NCBI RefSeq assembly: GCF_006385575.1
Contig: NZ_CP041040.1
Coordinates: 3,162,001 to 3,226,000, forward strand
Reading direction: 5' to 3'
DNA from: Microbacterium foliorum
GTDB lineage: Bacteria; Actinomycetota; Actinomycetes; Actinomycetales; Microbacteriaceae
Length of the DNA stretch: 64,000 nucleotides
Position numbers and translations under genes: made by a program. Under the pieces are notes generated by a model that searched no databases, had not been told where the DNA came from, and worked only from the letters and a program-made list of their open reading frames with translations. Of this stretch, positions 50,847 to 60,476 are shown in pieces; position 1 is the stretch's first letter, and every line of letters begins with the position of its first letter.

Positions 50847-52907
50847 ATGCACTACGGCGCCGACTACAACCCCGAGCAGTGGCCACGAGAGGTGTGGCCG
50901 GACGACGTCAGGCTCATGCGAGAAGCAGGGGTGACGATGGTGAGCCTCGGCATCTTCTCGTGGTCGCGCATCCAACCGGCTGAGGGCGAGTTCGACTGGG
51001 AGTGGCTCGACGAGATCATCGGGCTGCTGCACGAGGGCGGCATCCAGGTCGACCTCGCCACCGCCACCGCATCCCCGCCGCCGTGGGCCACGACCGCCTA
51101 CCCCGAGATGCTGCCGCAGGATGCCGACGGCACGACCTTCTGGCCGGGCAGTCGACAGGCGTTCGCCCCCTCGTCTCCGGTCTACCGGCGCCTCGCCGCC
51201 GAGCTGGTCACCGCCCTCGCCGAGCGCTACGCGCAGCATCCGGCCGTCGTGCTCTGGCACGTGAACAACGAGTACGGATGCCATCTGCACTACGACTACT
51301 CCGACTCGGCACGTGACGCCTTTCGGCTGTGGGTGCAGCGCAAGTACTCGACGATCGACGCGCTGAACCACGCCTGGGGCACCGACTTCTGGTCGCAGCG
51401 CTACACGGCGTTCGAGCAGATCCTGCCGCCGCGCAAGGCTCCGTACAGCATCAATCCGACCAGTGTGCTCGACTTCAAGCGCTTCACCTCTGACACCCTG
51501 CTCGAGCTGTACCTCATGGAGCGCGACATCATCCGCGCCTCTGGTGCGACCCAGCCGATCACGACGAACTTCATGGGCGCGTTCCCGCCGGCCGACTACT
51601 GGAAGTGGGCGGCCGAGGTCGACGTGATCAGCGACGACAACTACCCCGACCCCAACGACCCCGAGTCGTTCCGCGGGGCGGCGTTCGCCCGCGAGCTGAT
51701 GCGCGGCCTGAAGCCCGGCGTGCCGTGGATCCTCACCGAGCAGTCGACGAACGCCCTGAACTGGCGACCGACCAACGCCCCGAAGGCCCCCGGCCAGATG
51801 GCGGCGATCAGCGCCCAGGCGGTCGGCCGCGGCGCCGACGGCATCATGTTCTTCCAGTGGCGGCAGTCGCGTCGGGGCAGTGAGAAGTTCCACTCGGCGA
51901 TGGTTCCGCAGGCAGGGCTCGACACCCGCACCTGGCGCGAGGTCGTCGAGCTCGGCGAGCAGCTCGCCCAGCTGCCCGAGATGCCGGACGTCTCTTCGGG
52001 CGCGAAGATCGCGCTCGTCTTCGACTGGGAGAACTGGTGGGCCATCGACGGCCGCGACCACCCGATCGTGCTCGACTACCTGACGCTCGCGCACCGCTGG
52101 TACGCGGCGCTGCACCGGCAGAACCTCGCCGTCGACATCGTGAACACCACGAGCGATCTCAGCGCCTACTCGCTCGTCGTCGCACCGCAGCAGTACCTGC
52201 TCGGCGACGAAGGTGCGGCGAACCTCTCGGCCTATGTCGAACGGGGCGGAAACCTGTTCGTCTCGGCGTTCAGCGACGTCGTCGACCAGGACGACGCGTT
52301 CCGCGAGGGCGGTTTCATCGTCTCGCTGCGGGGTGTTCTCGGAGTCGCTCTCGAGGACTTCGGGGCGCTGGTGCCGCCCGAGTCGGTGCGCTCGGCCGAT
52401 TCGGCCGGAGAGGTCGCGAGCCACGCCGTGCCCGATGGACCCGGCCAGTCGGAGGCACCGCTCGACGGACCCGCAGGCCGGATCGTCGGTCAGTACTTCG
52501 CCGAAGAGCTGATCGTGCAGGATGCCGAGGTGCTCGGCCGCTTCACCGAGGGGCGCACCGCGGGGCGTGCGGCCTTCACGCGCAAGGCCTTCGGCGCAGG
52601 GCGCGGGTACTACCTCGCGACGATCCCCGACGACGACGGCATGGCCGCGGTGCTGCGCTGGCTCGCCGCCGAAGCCGGGGTGACGGCCGAGATCGAGGGA
52701 TTGCCCGAGCACGTCGAGATCGCGCGCCGCGGCAGCATCCTCACCGTCATCAACCACAGCGCCGAGCCGATCGCCGTCGACGTGCCGGGAACCGATGTGC
52801 TCACGGCGTCGATCGACGCGCACCGCGAGCTCGGCGCGTACGGGTGGGCGTTCATCGACACGAGCGACTCGCCGTCATCGCAGCACTCACAGAAGGAGAA
52901 CAGCTGA
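50847..52907 (+). CDS. Beta-galactosidase, glycoside hydrolase family 42
   Basis: 686 residues. The GH42 barrel opens with MHYGADYNPEQWP. Acid/base E142 is in VLWHVNNEYGCH and nucleophile E298 in WILTEQST; FFQWRQSRRGSEKFHSAMV is another GH42 stretch. The trimerisation and C-terminal domains are present, and no signal peptide is seen, so it acts in the cytoplasm on imported galactosides. AGGAG precedes ATG 50847. It follows the LacI regulator after 58 nt. Arabinogalactan- or milk-type galacto-oligosaccharides are plausible substrates. Confidence 0.93.
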   Translation: MHYGADYNPEQWPREVWPDDVRLMREAGVTMVSLGIFSWSRIQPAEGEFDWEWLDEIIGLLHEGGIQVDLATATASPPPWATTAYPEMLPQDADGTTFWPGSRQAFAPSSPVYRRLAAELVTALAERYAQHPAVVLWHVNNEYGCHLHYDYSDSARDAFRLWVQRKYSTIDALNHAWGTDFWSQRYTAFEQILPPRKAPYSINPTSVLDFKRFTSDTLLELYLMERDIIRASGATQPITTNFMGAFPPADYWKWAAEVDVISDDNYPDPNDPESFRGAAFARELMRGLKPGVPWILTEQSTNALNWRPTNAPKAPGQMAAISAQAVGRGADGIMFFQWRQSRRGSEKFHSAMVPQAGLDTRTWREVVELGEQLAQLPEMPDVSSGAKIALVFDWENWWAIDGRDHPIVLDYLTLAHRWYAALHRQNLAVDIVNTTSDLSAYSLVVAPQQYLLGDEGAANLSAYVERGGNLFVSAFSDVVDQDDAFREGGFIVSLRGVLGVALEDFGALVPPESVRSADSAGEVASHAVPDGPGQSEAPLDGPAGRIVGQYFAEELIVQDAEVLGRFTEGRTAGRAAFTRKAFGAGRGYYLATIPDDDGMAAVLRWLAAEAGVTAEIEGLPEHVEIARRGSILTVINHSAEPIAVDVPGTDVLTASIDAHRELGAYGWAFIDTSDSPSSQHSQKENS

Positions 52908-53872
52908 TGCAGTACACACGTCTCGGACGAGCGGGGGCGCGCGTGAGCCGCCTGGCTCTCGGCACCATGAACTTCGGTCCGGTGATCGACGAGGACGCCT
53001 CGCGCGCCATCCTGGACCGCGCGACCGACGCCGGTATCGACTTCATCGACACGGCCGATGTCTACGGCGGCGGCCGGTGGGGCGACCACCCCGGACAGTC
53101 GGAGGAGATCCTCGGCCGCTGGATGAACGACCGCGGCAACCGCGACGACCTGATCGTCGCGACCAAGGTGTTCGGCGTGATGGGCCCTCGATCGAACGAT
53201 CGGGGCCTGTCAGCGGTGCACATCCGCGCATCGGTCGAGGCCTCGCTGCGGCGGCTCGGCACCGACCACATCGACCTGTATCAGATGCATCACATCGACC
53301 GCGATGTGCCTCTCGACGAGACGCTCAGCGCCTTCGCGACGCTGCGCGAGCAGGGCAAGATCGTCTACCTCGGCAGCTCGAACTTCGCCGGCTGGCACCT
53401 TGCGCGCGTGCACGAGATCGCCGCGGCCGCGGGCTATCCGGCCCCGGTCACAGAACAGTCGCTGTACAACCTCACCGAGCGCACCGTCGAGCTCGAGGTC
53501 GTGCCCGCCGCAGAGCAGTACGGCATGGGGCTGCTGCCCTGGTCGCCGCTCGCCAGCGGACAGCTCGGCGGGGTGCTGCAGAAGACCGATCGCTCGCGGT
53601 CGAGCCTCGACGCGCTCGGCGATCGACGCCCCGCGATCGAACGCTACGAGAAGTTCTGCGCCGAGCTCGGCATCCGCCCCGGTGTCGTCGCGATCGCCTG
53701 GCTGCTGCACCAGCCGGCGGTGACCGCGTCCGTGATCGGTCCGCGCACGATCGACCAGCTCGACTCGGCCGTCGAGGCGCTCGAGGTGACGCTGGACGCC
53801 GACACGCTCGCCGAGCTCGACCGCATCTGGCCGGGCCCCGGCGGCACAGCCCCCGAGGCATACGCCTGGTAG
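52907..53872 (+). CDS. Aldo/keto reductase (Tas/YrpG-like)
   Basis: 321 residues. YTRLGRAGARVSRLALGTMNFG opens it, FIDTADVYGGG contains the catalytic Tyr, VATKVFG the Lys, and YQMHHID the His. LPWSPLASGQLGG and the C-terminal TASVIGPRTIDQL motif are typical of the Tas-like branch. ATG shares one base with the beta-galactosidase stop, and AGAAGGAGAA precedes it. Last gene of the operon; probably acts on a released sugar. Confidence 0.85.
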   Translation: MQYTRLGRAGARVSRLALGTMNFGPVIDEDASRAILDRATDAGIDFIDTADVYGGGRWGDHPGQSEEILGRWMNDRGNRDDLIVATKVFGVMGPRSNDRGLSAVHIRASVEASLRRLGTDHIDLYQMHHIDRDVPLDETLSAFATLREQGKIVYLGSSNFAGWHLARVHEIAAAAGYPAPVTEQSLYNLTERTVELEVVPAAEQYGMGLLPWSPLASGQLGGVLQKTDRSRSSLDALGDRRPAIERYEKFCAELGIRPGVVAIAWLLHQPAVTASVIGPRTIDQLDSAVEALEVTLDADTLAELDRIWPGPGGTAPEAYAW

Positions 53873-53886
53873 CGAGCCCGCAACGA

Positions 53887-53925
53887 AGACCGGATGCCGG
53901 GGACATGCGCCCCGGCATCCGGTCT
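53887..53925. terminator. Bidirectional terminator between convergent AKR and amylopullulanase genes
   Basis: A 16-bp perfect stem (53887-53902 with 53910-53925, 7-nt loop) containing CGGATGCC and GGCATCCG. It separates the convergent genes ending at 53872 and 53933. Confidence 0.75.
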
Positions 53926-53932
53926 CTTCGTT

Positions 53933-56900
53933 CTAGTAGACGATCACGGGCAGACTGCGCGGGCCGCGGGAGTCCTGCCACGGCTCCGTGCCGTCGAATC
54001 GCACCGTGAGCAGGTGGATTCCACGACCGAGCTTCGGCACCGAGACCGTGACCCTGCCCCTGTCCGCCGGCGTCAGCTCGACCGTCGCGACGACCTTGCC
54101 GCGGTCGTGCACCGTCACGGTGCCCACCGGGGCCGTGTCGTCGGCGGCGGTGACCGTCACCTTCACGGTCGCGCTCTTGCCCGCCTTCACGAGGACGTCC
54201 GACGTAGCTCGCACCCGAGTGTCGATCGGCTGCACCTGGTCGTCGACGAGCACGGCGACCGAACGGGCGGGGATCGTCACGGTGCCGGTCGCGGCATCCC
54301 AGGTGGTGGTCTTGACGACGGCATCCGCTCCGTTCGCCTGGGCCGGCGTCAGCGCGAACGAGCGCCCGGCCAGGCCCGCAACCGTCTGCGTGACCGGCGT
54401 GGGTGACGAGTTGAACGCGACGAGTGCTCCGTCGAGCTCGGCGTCGGCATCGGGACCTGCCAGGTCGTCGATCTGCATGAGGATCACGCCGGGCGCTGCG
54501 TCCGCTCCACCGTTCGGGAAGGTGACCTTCTGCTGGATCAGCTCGGCAGAGCCGAGACGCAGCAGGTCGACCTCTTCGCGCACCCGCAGCAGATCGAGGG
54601 CGGATGCCTCGGCTGCCGCCATATCGGCGGGAGCCGGCTTGAGCGCGGGGTCGGCGAGCAGCGGCGCCATGATCGGCCACTTCTCCTCATTGTCGGCCGC
54701 GGCCGGAAGCCCGGAGCCGAACGTCGACTCCTGCCCCGTCCAGTCGATGCGGTTGAACCAGTCCCCGGCGTTGTAGCTGTTGCGGTCGAGGGACTTCGAG
54801 CGCAGCAGCTCGGTGCCGGCGTGCCAGAACGAGGGCGACTGCGAGAGCGTCACGGTCGCCAGCGACAGTGTGTTCATGCGCACGCGGTCGGCCATCGGAG
54901 TGTCCGCGGCCAGCTTGAGCACCGAGAGGTCGTAGAGCGTCTCGTTGTCGTGCGCGTCGACGTAGTTGATCACCTCGTCGGGCTGGTCGGCATAGCCGGC
55001 CGCTGAGCCGCGGTAGTCGATGGCGTCCCCAGCCGTCACCGCGCCGTCGCTCGTCGTGAACGAGAAGTCGCGCAGGTTGCCCGCGAGCCCGAGCTTGACC
55101 AGATCGGTCTCGTGTCCGAGGTCGGCGAGCGCCTGCTCGACGGTGCCGTTGATCGGGTCGCCGTTCGGATCGGTGCCGAGACCTGTGCCGAAGCCCTGGC
55201 GGAACGTCGACGACGAGTCGACCGGGCTGCCGCCGTGCACGGCATCGCGCAGCCGATCGTTGAACGTCCCGATGCCGGTGCCGCCGAGCTGGCCCTGCGT
55301 GGCCTGCTCGAACAGGGCGTTGTCGGCGACCTCGCCGAAGTTCCAGCCCTCGCCGTACAGGTGGATCGCGGATCCGTCGACGCCGTCCTTCTTGAGGGTC
55401 AGCGCGTCGAGCGCGTCACGGATCGCCTGCATGTTCGTCGTCGAATGGTGCCCCATGAGGTCGAACCGGAAGCCGTCGACCTTGTAATCACGCGCCCAGG
55501 TCACGACCGAGTCGACCATGAGCTTCTCTGCGGCGAGGTGCTCGGTTGCGACATTCTGGCAGCACGTCGAGGTCTCGACGCCACCCGCCGCGTTGAGCCG
55601 GTGGTAGTAGCCGGGAACCACCTGGTCGAGCACCGACTTCTCGGCCTGGCCGGATGCAGCGGTGTGGTTGAACACCTGGTCGAGCACGACCTGCAGGTCC
55701 ATGTCGTGCAGCGCACCGACCATCGACCGGAACTCGCTCACCCGGGCGCCGCCCTCGGCGTCGACCGCGTACGAGCCCTCGGGGGTCGAGAAGTGGTGCG
55801 GGTCGTAGCCCCAGTTGAACGCATCGGCATCGGCGACGGCCTGGATGCACGCCTGCTGCGCCGAGTCGGCGGGGCCGAACGAGGCGAGGTCGCAGTCGGG
55901 CACGGCCTGTGCCGCTCTGTCTTCCTCGATCGACGCGATGTCGAATGAGGGCAGCAGATGAACGGTGTTGATACCGGCATCCGCGAGCTGCGTCAGCTGG
56001 TCGGTGCCCGCACTGTCACGCGTGAACGCGAGGTAGGTGCCGCGCTCCTCGGCCGGAACCGTCTCGTCGCTGATCGAGAAGTCGCGGATGTGCAGCTCGT
56101 AGATCGCGCGGTCGACCGCTCGCTCGACGACCGGCGCCTCGGCCTTCTGCCACTGCTTCGGCTGCCAGGCCTTGTCGTCGAGATCGATGGCGACCGAACG
56201 CCGCGAGTTCAGCGTGAGGGCGATCGAGTAGGGGTCGGTGACCTGGTTGGTCTCGATCGCGCCGGTGGTCGGAGCGTAGACGACGACCTCCCAGAGATAC
56301 TCGTCACCCTTGAGATCCTTCTTGCCCTTGACCGACCAGACACCGGATGCGGAATCCCACGTGGCCTCGTGGCGCACCGGGTCACCCTCGGCACCCTCGT
56401 TCCAGGTGAGCAGCGTCGCGCTCTGCGCAGTCGGCGCCCACAGCCGGAACGTCGGGTTCTTGCCCGAGAACGTCACACCGAGCTCGACGTCGGCGAGGGC
56501 AGCGGCGTAGAGGTCGTCGAGCACTCCCGCGATCTGCACGCCGCTGAACGCCGTGAGCGTGCCCGCCTCGTCGCGCTGGGCGACCGCGAGCTGCGTGCGC
56601 AGCAGCGCGGCAGCATCCGCATCGGTCACCCGCAGGGCGAGGTAGCCGTCGAGCGCCGGGAATCGGGCGAGCTGCTCGTCGCTCAGGCCACCCTCGAGCA
56701 CCTCGAGCGCAATCGGCTCGCCACCCGCGATGTCGCCGTCTGCCACAGCGAGTGACGCGTCAGCCGAGGAGTACAGCTGGTAGGCAGCCCTGTCGACCGA
56801 CCCGAGGGTCGCCGGCCACGCGATCGTCTCGGCATCGACCCAGTGCGCGCGCTGTTCGCCGGCGCCGGGAAGCTGCGGGGTGTCGCTGCCGACCTCGAGG

Positions 56901-59900
56901 ACGTGCGTCGCCAGCGTGTAGCGGAACGACGTCACCGTGCCCTCCGCGGCGCTGAACGAGATGTTCGCGCCGCCCGGCACTCCGTCGGCGCCGTAGTTCT
57001 CATCCCAGCTCAGGCCGTGCGCGACCTTGAGCTCATAGGCGCCGGTCGGCAGATCCGCGGTCGAGAACTCGTAGACGCCGTCGCGGTCTCCGTCGGCCAT
57101 GAGCGTGCCGAGGCAGTCGGGCGACCAGTCGGCTGCGCAGCCGAGCTCGTCCTGCAGCGAGCCGGGCAGCGTCACGATGGGGCCGTCTGCCGTGGACTGC
57201 ACGATGTTCGTGCGCGGATCGAAGTAGAAGGTGATCGGTCCGCCCGCGTGGGTGAGCGTGACGTTCGCACCGTCGGGTACGCCGTTCGCTCCGTAGTTGA
57301 TCGCCCAGCTGCCGTTCACCGCGGCCTTGTACTCGTAGTCACCGGCAGGCAGGTCGAACGTGCCCGCCCACACTCCGTCGGCACGCAGAGTCAGCTTGGC
57401 TTTCTCGCACGCCGGGTCCCAGTCGCCCGCGCAGCCCATCTCGGAGTTGAGGCTGCCGGGAACCGTCAGCATGTCGATCGGCGACTCGGGCTCCTCGCCG
57501 ACCTCGAGCGTCACGGCATTGCCGACCGACGCGTAGGTCGAGGCGGCGGCGTGGTTGCCGGCGGCATCCGTCGTCACGGCCCGATACTCGATCAGCGTGC
57601 CGTTCGCGAGATCGCGGATGTCGTGGAAGACCCGCGGATCCGTGTCTTCCGCCGTGCCGAGAGGTTGCCAGTCGTCCGAGCCGACGACGCGCCAGGCGAA
57701 GCTGGTCTGCGCCCACTGGTCGGCGATGTCGGCCTGCACGGCGGACTGTCCGGTGACACCGGCTCCGGCGGTCGGCACGGCTACCTCGACGGATGCCGCC
57801 TCGGTCGGCGCCGTGACGGTGGAGTCGGCCTTCCAGACCACGGCCGACAGAGCGGGCACCGTGATCGAGGCAGCCGCACCGGCATCCGTCGTGAGGGGTG
57901 CGGCGTCGCCGTAGAGCACCTCGTACGACGCATCGGCGGTGAGCGTCGCGAGGTCGACCGTCTGCGCGGTCGCGGCGTTGTTCACCGCGACCAGGTACTC
58001 GACCTTGTCGTCGGCATCGACCCGCGAGAAGGCGTAGACCCCCGCGCCGGCCGCCGCATAGCGCTCGATCTGCGCGCCCTCGCCGAGCGCCGGGTTCGCC
58101 TCACGGAGTTCGGAGAGCGCGGCGATGTGCTCGTAGAGCGCGGCATCCGTCGCGTAGCGGTCGACGGACCCGGCCTGCTCGCCGGTGATCAGGTTCTGGT
58201 CGGCGTACTCGGCGACCTGGGTGGCGAACAGCGACTGCCTGGCGTTCTTGTCGCCGCCGGCGCCCGTGAAGCCCTGCTCGTCTCCGTAGTAGACGACGGG
58301 CTGGCCGCGGGTGAGGAACATGAGCTCGTGCGCCAGCTCGTCGCGCTGCAGCGGAGCATCCGTCGACTGCAGGAAGGATCCGACCCGCCCCATGTCGTGG
58401 TTGCCGAGGAACGTGGGCAGGGCTGTCGACGACGAATCGGGCGTCGTGTAGCGATCGTCGCCCGCGAACAGCGACTGCAGCCCCTTGGCCGAGTTGCCCG
58501 ACGCGTAGCTGACGGCGGAGGACTGGAAGGTGAAGTCGAGGATCGAGTTCATGTCGGTGTCTCGCACGTACGGCGCGAGCTTCACCGGGTCGGCGTCGTA
58601 GACCTCGCCGAACATGAAGAAGTCGTCGTTGCCCTGCTCATGCGCGTAGTCGAGGACGTCGGCGGTCCACTTCTCCCAGAACTCGAAGTTCACGTGCTTG
58701 ACCGTGTCGATGCGGAAGCCGTCGATGCCGAGATCGATCCACTGGTTGTACACCTCGACGAAGCCGTTGACGACCGTCGGGTGCTCGGTCATCAGGTCGT
58801 CGAGCCCGTCGAAGTCGCCGTAGGTGACCGACTCGCCCGACCAGGTCGAGTTGCCGCGGTTGTGGTACAGCGTGGGGTCGTTCAGCCAGGCGGGGACCTT
58901 GACGTCGGCCTCGCTGTCGGCGACCACCGGCGTGTAGGGGAAGCTCGTCGCCGGGTCGAGCTCGGGGAAGCCGTCGGTGCCCGCGTGGTCGGCCGGATCG
59001 AACGCCGCGCCCGCGGCATCCGTGTAGGGGCTGGTCGCCTGGTCGATGTAGGAGTACTGGCCCTCGGCGTAGTCGATCACGTCGGCCGTGTGGTTCGTGA
59101 TGATGTCGAAGTACACCTTGATGCCGCGGTCATGGGCCTCGGCGATCAGCGCCTGCAGCTCTTCGTTCGTGCCGAGGTGCGGGTCGATGCGCGTGAAGTC
59201 GGTGATCCAGTAGCCGTGGTACCCGGCCGAGGCGTTCGCGCCCTCGCCCTGCACCGGCTTGTTGGCGAAGCTCGGTGTCAGCCAGATGGCCGACGTGCCG
59301 AGGCCCTCGATGTAGTCGAGGTTGTCGCGGATGCCGGCGATGTCGCCGCCCTGGTAGAAGCCCTTGTCCGTGGGGTCGAACCCGGTCGTGAGCCTGTCGC
59401 CCTCGAGACCGCCGGTGTCGTTGGAGGTGTCGCCGTTCGCGAAACGGTCGGTCATCACGAAGTAGAACTGCTCACCGGCCCCGGCCTGGCGCACCGGGCT
59501 CGTGATCAGCGCGTCGTCGTCTGCCGTGTATCCGCCGCGCAGCTCGGTCGTCTCGAGACCCACCCGCTTGAGGGTGTCGTCGAACGTGAAGCGGAGCGTC
59601 GTGGGGCCCGCGACCGTGAGGGGGATGTCGTCTGCGCCGCCGTCGAGGCCATACGCCTCGTCCCAACCCTCGTTCAGCGCGACCTTGTACTCGTAGCTGC
59701 CCGCTGGCACCTCGAACTCGGCGGAGTAGATGCCCTCCGCGCCCGTGGGCTTGAGCTCGGTCTCGGCGCAATCGGGGGCCCAGTCGGCAGCGCAGCCGAG
59801 CTCGGACTGCAGTGAGCCGACGAGGGCCACGGTTCGATCGGCGGCAGAGGCGGGCGCGCCGCCGAGAGTGCCGGCTGCGCCGAACCCAGAGACGACGAGC

Positions 59901-59965
59901 GCGGCGGCGGCGAGAAGGGCGAGCGGACGTGAGGCGGTCGTCTTCGACCGAGCCGGCTTGAACAA
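53933..59965 (-). CDS. Secreted bifunctional amylopullulanase with two GH13 domains
   Basis: 2010 residues. Signal peptide about 1-42 (cleavage near APASA-A). Three copies of a starch-associated module begin with VALVGSLQSELGC-like ends (about 47-140, 835-925, 932-1025). First GH13 barrel about 165-640, with D420 (GFRID), E454 (MFGE) and D524 (GNHD): an alpha-amylase. Second, pullulanase-type barrel about 1285-1800, with the FNWGYDP motif (1383-1389), D1502 (GFRFD), E1539 (LYGEG) and D1673 (AHDN). An Ig-like domain ends the protein. TTG start, with AGGGAG 6 nt upstream. Two catalytic sites in one chain would cleave alpha-1,4 and alpha-1,6 bonds in starch or glycogen. Confidence 0.93.
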   Translation of the reverse strand: MFKPARSKTTASRPLALLAAAALVVSGFGAAGTLGGAPASAADRTVALVGSLQSELGCAADWAPDCAETELKPTGAEGIYSAEFEVPAGSYEYKVALNEGWDEAYGLDGGADDIPLTVAGPTTLRFTFDDTLKRVGLETTELRGGYTADDDALITSPVRQAGAGEQFYFVMTDRFANGDTSNDTGGLEGDRLTTGFDPTDKGFYQGGDIAGIRDNLDYIEGLGTSAIWLTPSFANKPVQGEGANASAGYHGYWITDFTRIDPHLGTNEELQALIAEAHDRGIKVYFDIITNHTADVIDYAEGQYSYIDQATSPYTDAAGAAFDPADHAGTDGFPELDPATSFPYTPVVADSEADVKVPAWLNDPTLYHNRGNSTWSGESVTYGDFDGLDDLMTEHPTVVNGFVEVYNQWIDLGIDGFRIDTVKHVNFEFWEKWTADVLDYAHEQGNDDFFMFGEVYDADPVKLAPYVRDTDMNSILDFTFQSSAVSYASGNSAKGLQSLFAGDDRYTTPDSSSTALPTFLGNHDMGRVGSFLQSTDAPLQRDELAHELMFLTRGQPVVYYGDEQGFTGAGGDKNARQSLFATQVAEYADQNLITGEQAGSVDRYATDAALYEHIAALSELREANPALGEGAQIERYAAAGAGVYAFSRVDADDKVEYLVAVNNAATAQTVDLATLTADASYEVLYGDAAPLTTDAGAAASITVPALSAVVWKADSTVTAPTEAASVEVAVPTAGAGVTGQSAVQADIADQWAQTSFAWRVVGSDDWQPLGTAEDTDPRVFHDIRDLANGTLIEYRAVTTDAAGNHAAASTYASVGNAVTLEVGEEPESPIDMLTVPGSLNSEMGCAGDWDPACEKAKLTLRADGVWAGTFDLPAGDYEYKAAVNGSWAINYGANGVPDGANVTLTHAGGPITFYFDPRTNIVQSTADGPIVTLPGSLQDELGCAADWSPDCLGTLMADGDRDGVYEFSTADLPTGAYELKVAHGLSWDENYGADGVPGGANISFSAAEGTVTSFRYTLATHVLEVGSDTPQLPGAGEQRAHWVDAETIAWPATLGSVDRAAYQLYSSADASLAVADGDIAGGEPIALEVLEGGLSDEQLARFPALDGYLALRVTDADAAALLRTQLAVAQRDEAGTLTAFSGVQIAGVLDDLYAAALADVELGVTFSGKNPTFRLWAPTAQSATLLTWNEGAEGDPVRHEATWDSASGVWSVKGKKDLKGDEYLWEVVVYAPTTGAIETNQVTDPYSIALTLNSRRSVAIDLDDKAWQPKQWQKAEAPVVERAVDRAIYELHIRDFSISDETVPAEERGTYLAFTRDSAGTDQLTQLADAGINTVHLLPSFDIASIEEDRAAQAVPDCDLASFGPADSAQQACIQAVADADAFNWGYDPHHFSTPEGSYAVDAEGGARVSEFRSMVGALHDMDLQVVLDQVFNHTAASGQAEKSVLDQVVPGYYHRLNAAGGVETSTCCQNVATEHLAAEKLMVDSVVTWARDYKVDGFRFDLMGHHSTTNMQAIRDALDALTLKKDGVDGSAIHLYGEGWNFGEVADNALFEQATQGQLGGTGIGTFNDRLRDAVHGGSPVDSSSTFRQGFGTGLGTDPNGDPINGTVEQALADLGHETDLVKLGLAGNLRDFSFTTSDGAVTAGDAIDYRGSAAGYADQPDEVINYVDAHDNETLYDLSVLKLAADTPMADRVRMNTLSLATVTLSQSPSFWHAGTELLRSKSLDRNSYNAGDWFNRIDWTGQESTFGSGLPAAADNEEKWPIMAPLLADPALKPAPADMAAAEASALDLLRVREEVDLLRLGSAELIQQKVTFPNGGADAAPGVILMQIDDLAGPDADAELDGALVAFNSSPTPVTQTVAGLAGRSFALTPAQANGADAVVKTTTWDAATGTVTIPARSVAVLVDDQVQPIDTRVRATSDVLVKAGKSATVKVTVTAADDTAPVGTVTVHDRGKVVATVELTPADRGRVTVSVPKLGRGIHLLTVRFDGTEPWQDSRGPRSLPVIVY

Positions 59966-59988
59966 GTGATGCTCCCTGGGTGGCGGGC

Positions 59989-60006
59989 GGACACGTCGAC
60001 GTGTCC
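59989..60006. promoter_or_regulatory. Perfect 18-bp palindrome in the amylopullulanase leader
   Basis: GGACACGTCGACGTGTCC, between the promoter and the start codon. It could be a regulator site or an mRNA hairpin. Confidence 0.4.
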
Positions 60007-60021
60007 GAAGGCTTGCGAGTG

Positions 60022-60061
60022 AAGTTAGCAGGGCGGTGCGGCGGGCTGCAAGCGCTTGCAG
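60022..60061 (-). promoter_or_regulatory. Amylopullulanase promoter with overlapping LacI-type operator
   Basis: Minus strand: TTGCAG (60051-60046), 18-nt spacer, TAACTT (60027-60022). The perfect 16-bp palindrome CTGCAAGCGCTTGCAG at 60046-60061 overlaps the -35. CGCAAGCGCTTGCG-like sites are bound by LacI-family maltose/starch regulators. A second copy lies 66 bp upstream. Confidence 0.7.
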
Positions 60062-60110
60062 GATTGCTTTAGCGAAAAGTCAGGGGTGTGCGAGACGCCG
60101 CTGGCCGAAA

Positions 60111-60127
60111 GTCGCAAGCGCTTCCAA
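60111..60127. promoter_or_regulatory. Second LacI-type operator upstream of amylopullulanase
   Basis: TCGCAAGCGCTTCCAA, with core AAGCGCTT, centred 66 bp from the promoter-overlapping operator. Two sites suggest cooperative binding or looping. Confidence 0.6.
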
Positions 60128-60275
60128 CGTCACGAATCCCCGAGGATGGGGATTTCTCGCCGCGTTCACCGCCCGGACACCTTCGCCGACTACAACTGCA
60201 CATGCGCGGACACAGACTCAGACCGGATCGGGTAGTCACGTCATCCGCGCATACGGTGAGCGTCTGCTCCCGAAG

Positions 60276-60307
60276 AGACCCCCGCCGAATCGGGTCGGCG
60301 GGGGTCT
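60276..60307. terminator. Hairpin between thiolase and amylopullulanase promoter
   Basis: A 13-bp perfect GC-rich stem (60276-60288 with 60295-60307), followed by TCTTCTC on the plus strand. It lies 170 nt beyond the thiolase stop and would stop readthrough from that gene toward the amylopullulanase promoter. The rest of 59966-60476 has the operators above and the hairpin repeat at 60365-60389, and no gene. Confidence 0.55.
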
Positions 60308-60364
60308 TCTCCTGTCCTGTCTGGTTTGGGTGCGCGCGCTTGGCAAGTCCGTGTGCGCTTCGCA

Positions 60365-60389
60365 AGTCCGAATTCTCCGGATTCGGACT
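60365..60389. repeat. Small hairpin repeat, copy 1
   Basis: AGTCCGAAT and ATTCGGACT form a 9-bp perfect stem around TCTCCGG. Its CCGAATTNTCCGG core recurs in another hairpin at 61740-61776. Confidence 0.5.
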
Positions 60390-60476
60390 CGGCTGGCGCA
60401 CATCGACTCGGCACGCGTACGCCGGATGCCGATGCGGATTCCGCGACGGATGCCGGAGGAGGGTGCGGATGCGGGG

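Noticed and set aside
56843..59815. 990-residue open frame on the plus strand opposite the amylopullulanase
   Set aside because: Antisense to a complete GH13 coding frame with signal peptide and intact active sites; its composition is the Arg/Val/Gly-rich type of shadow frames in high-GC DNA.
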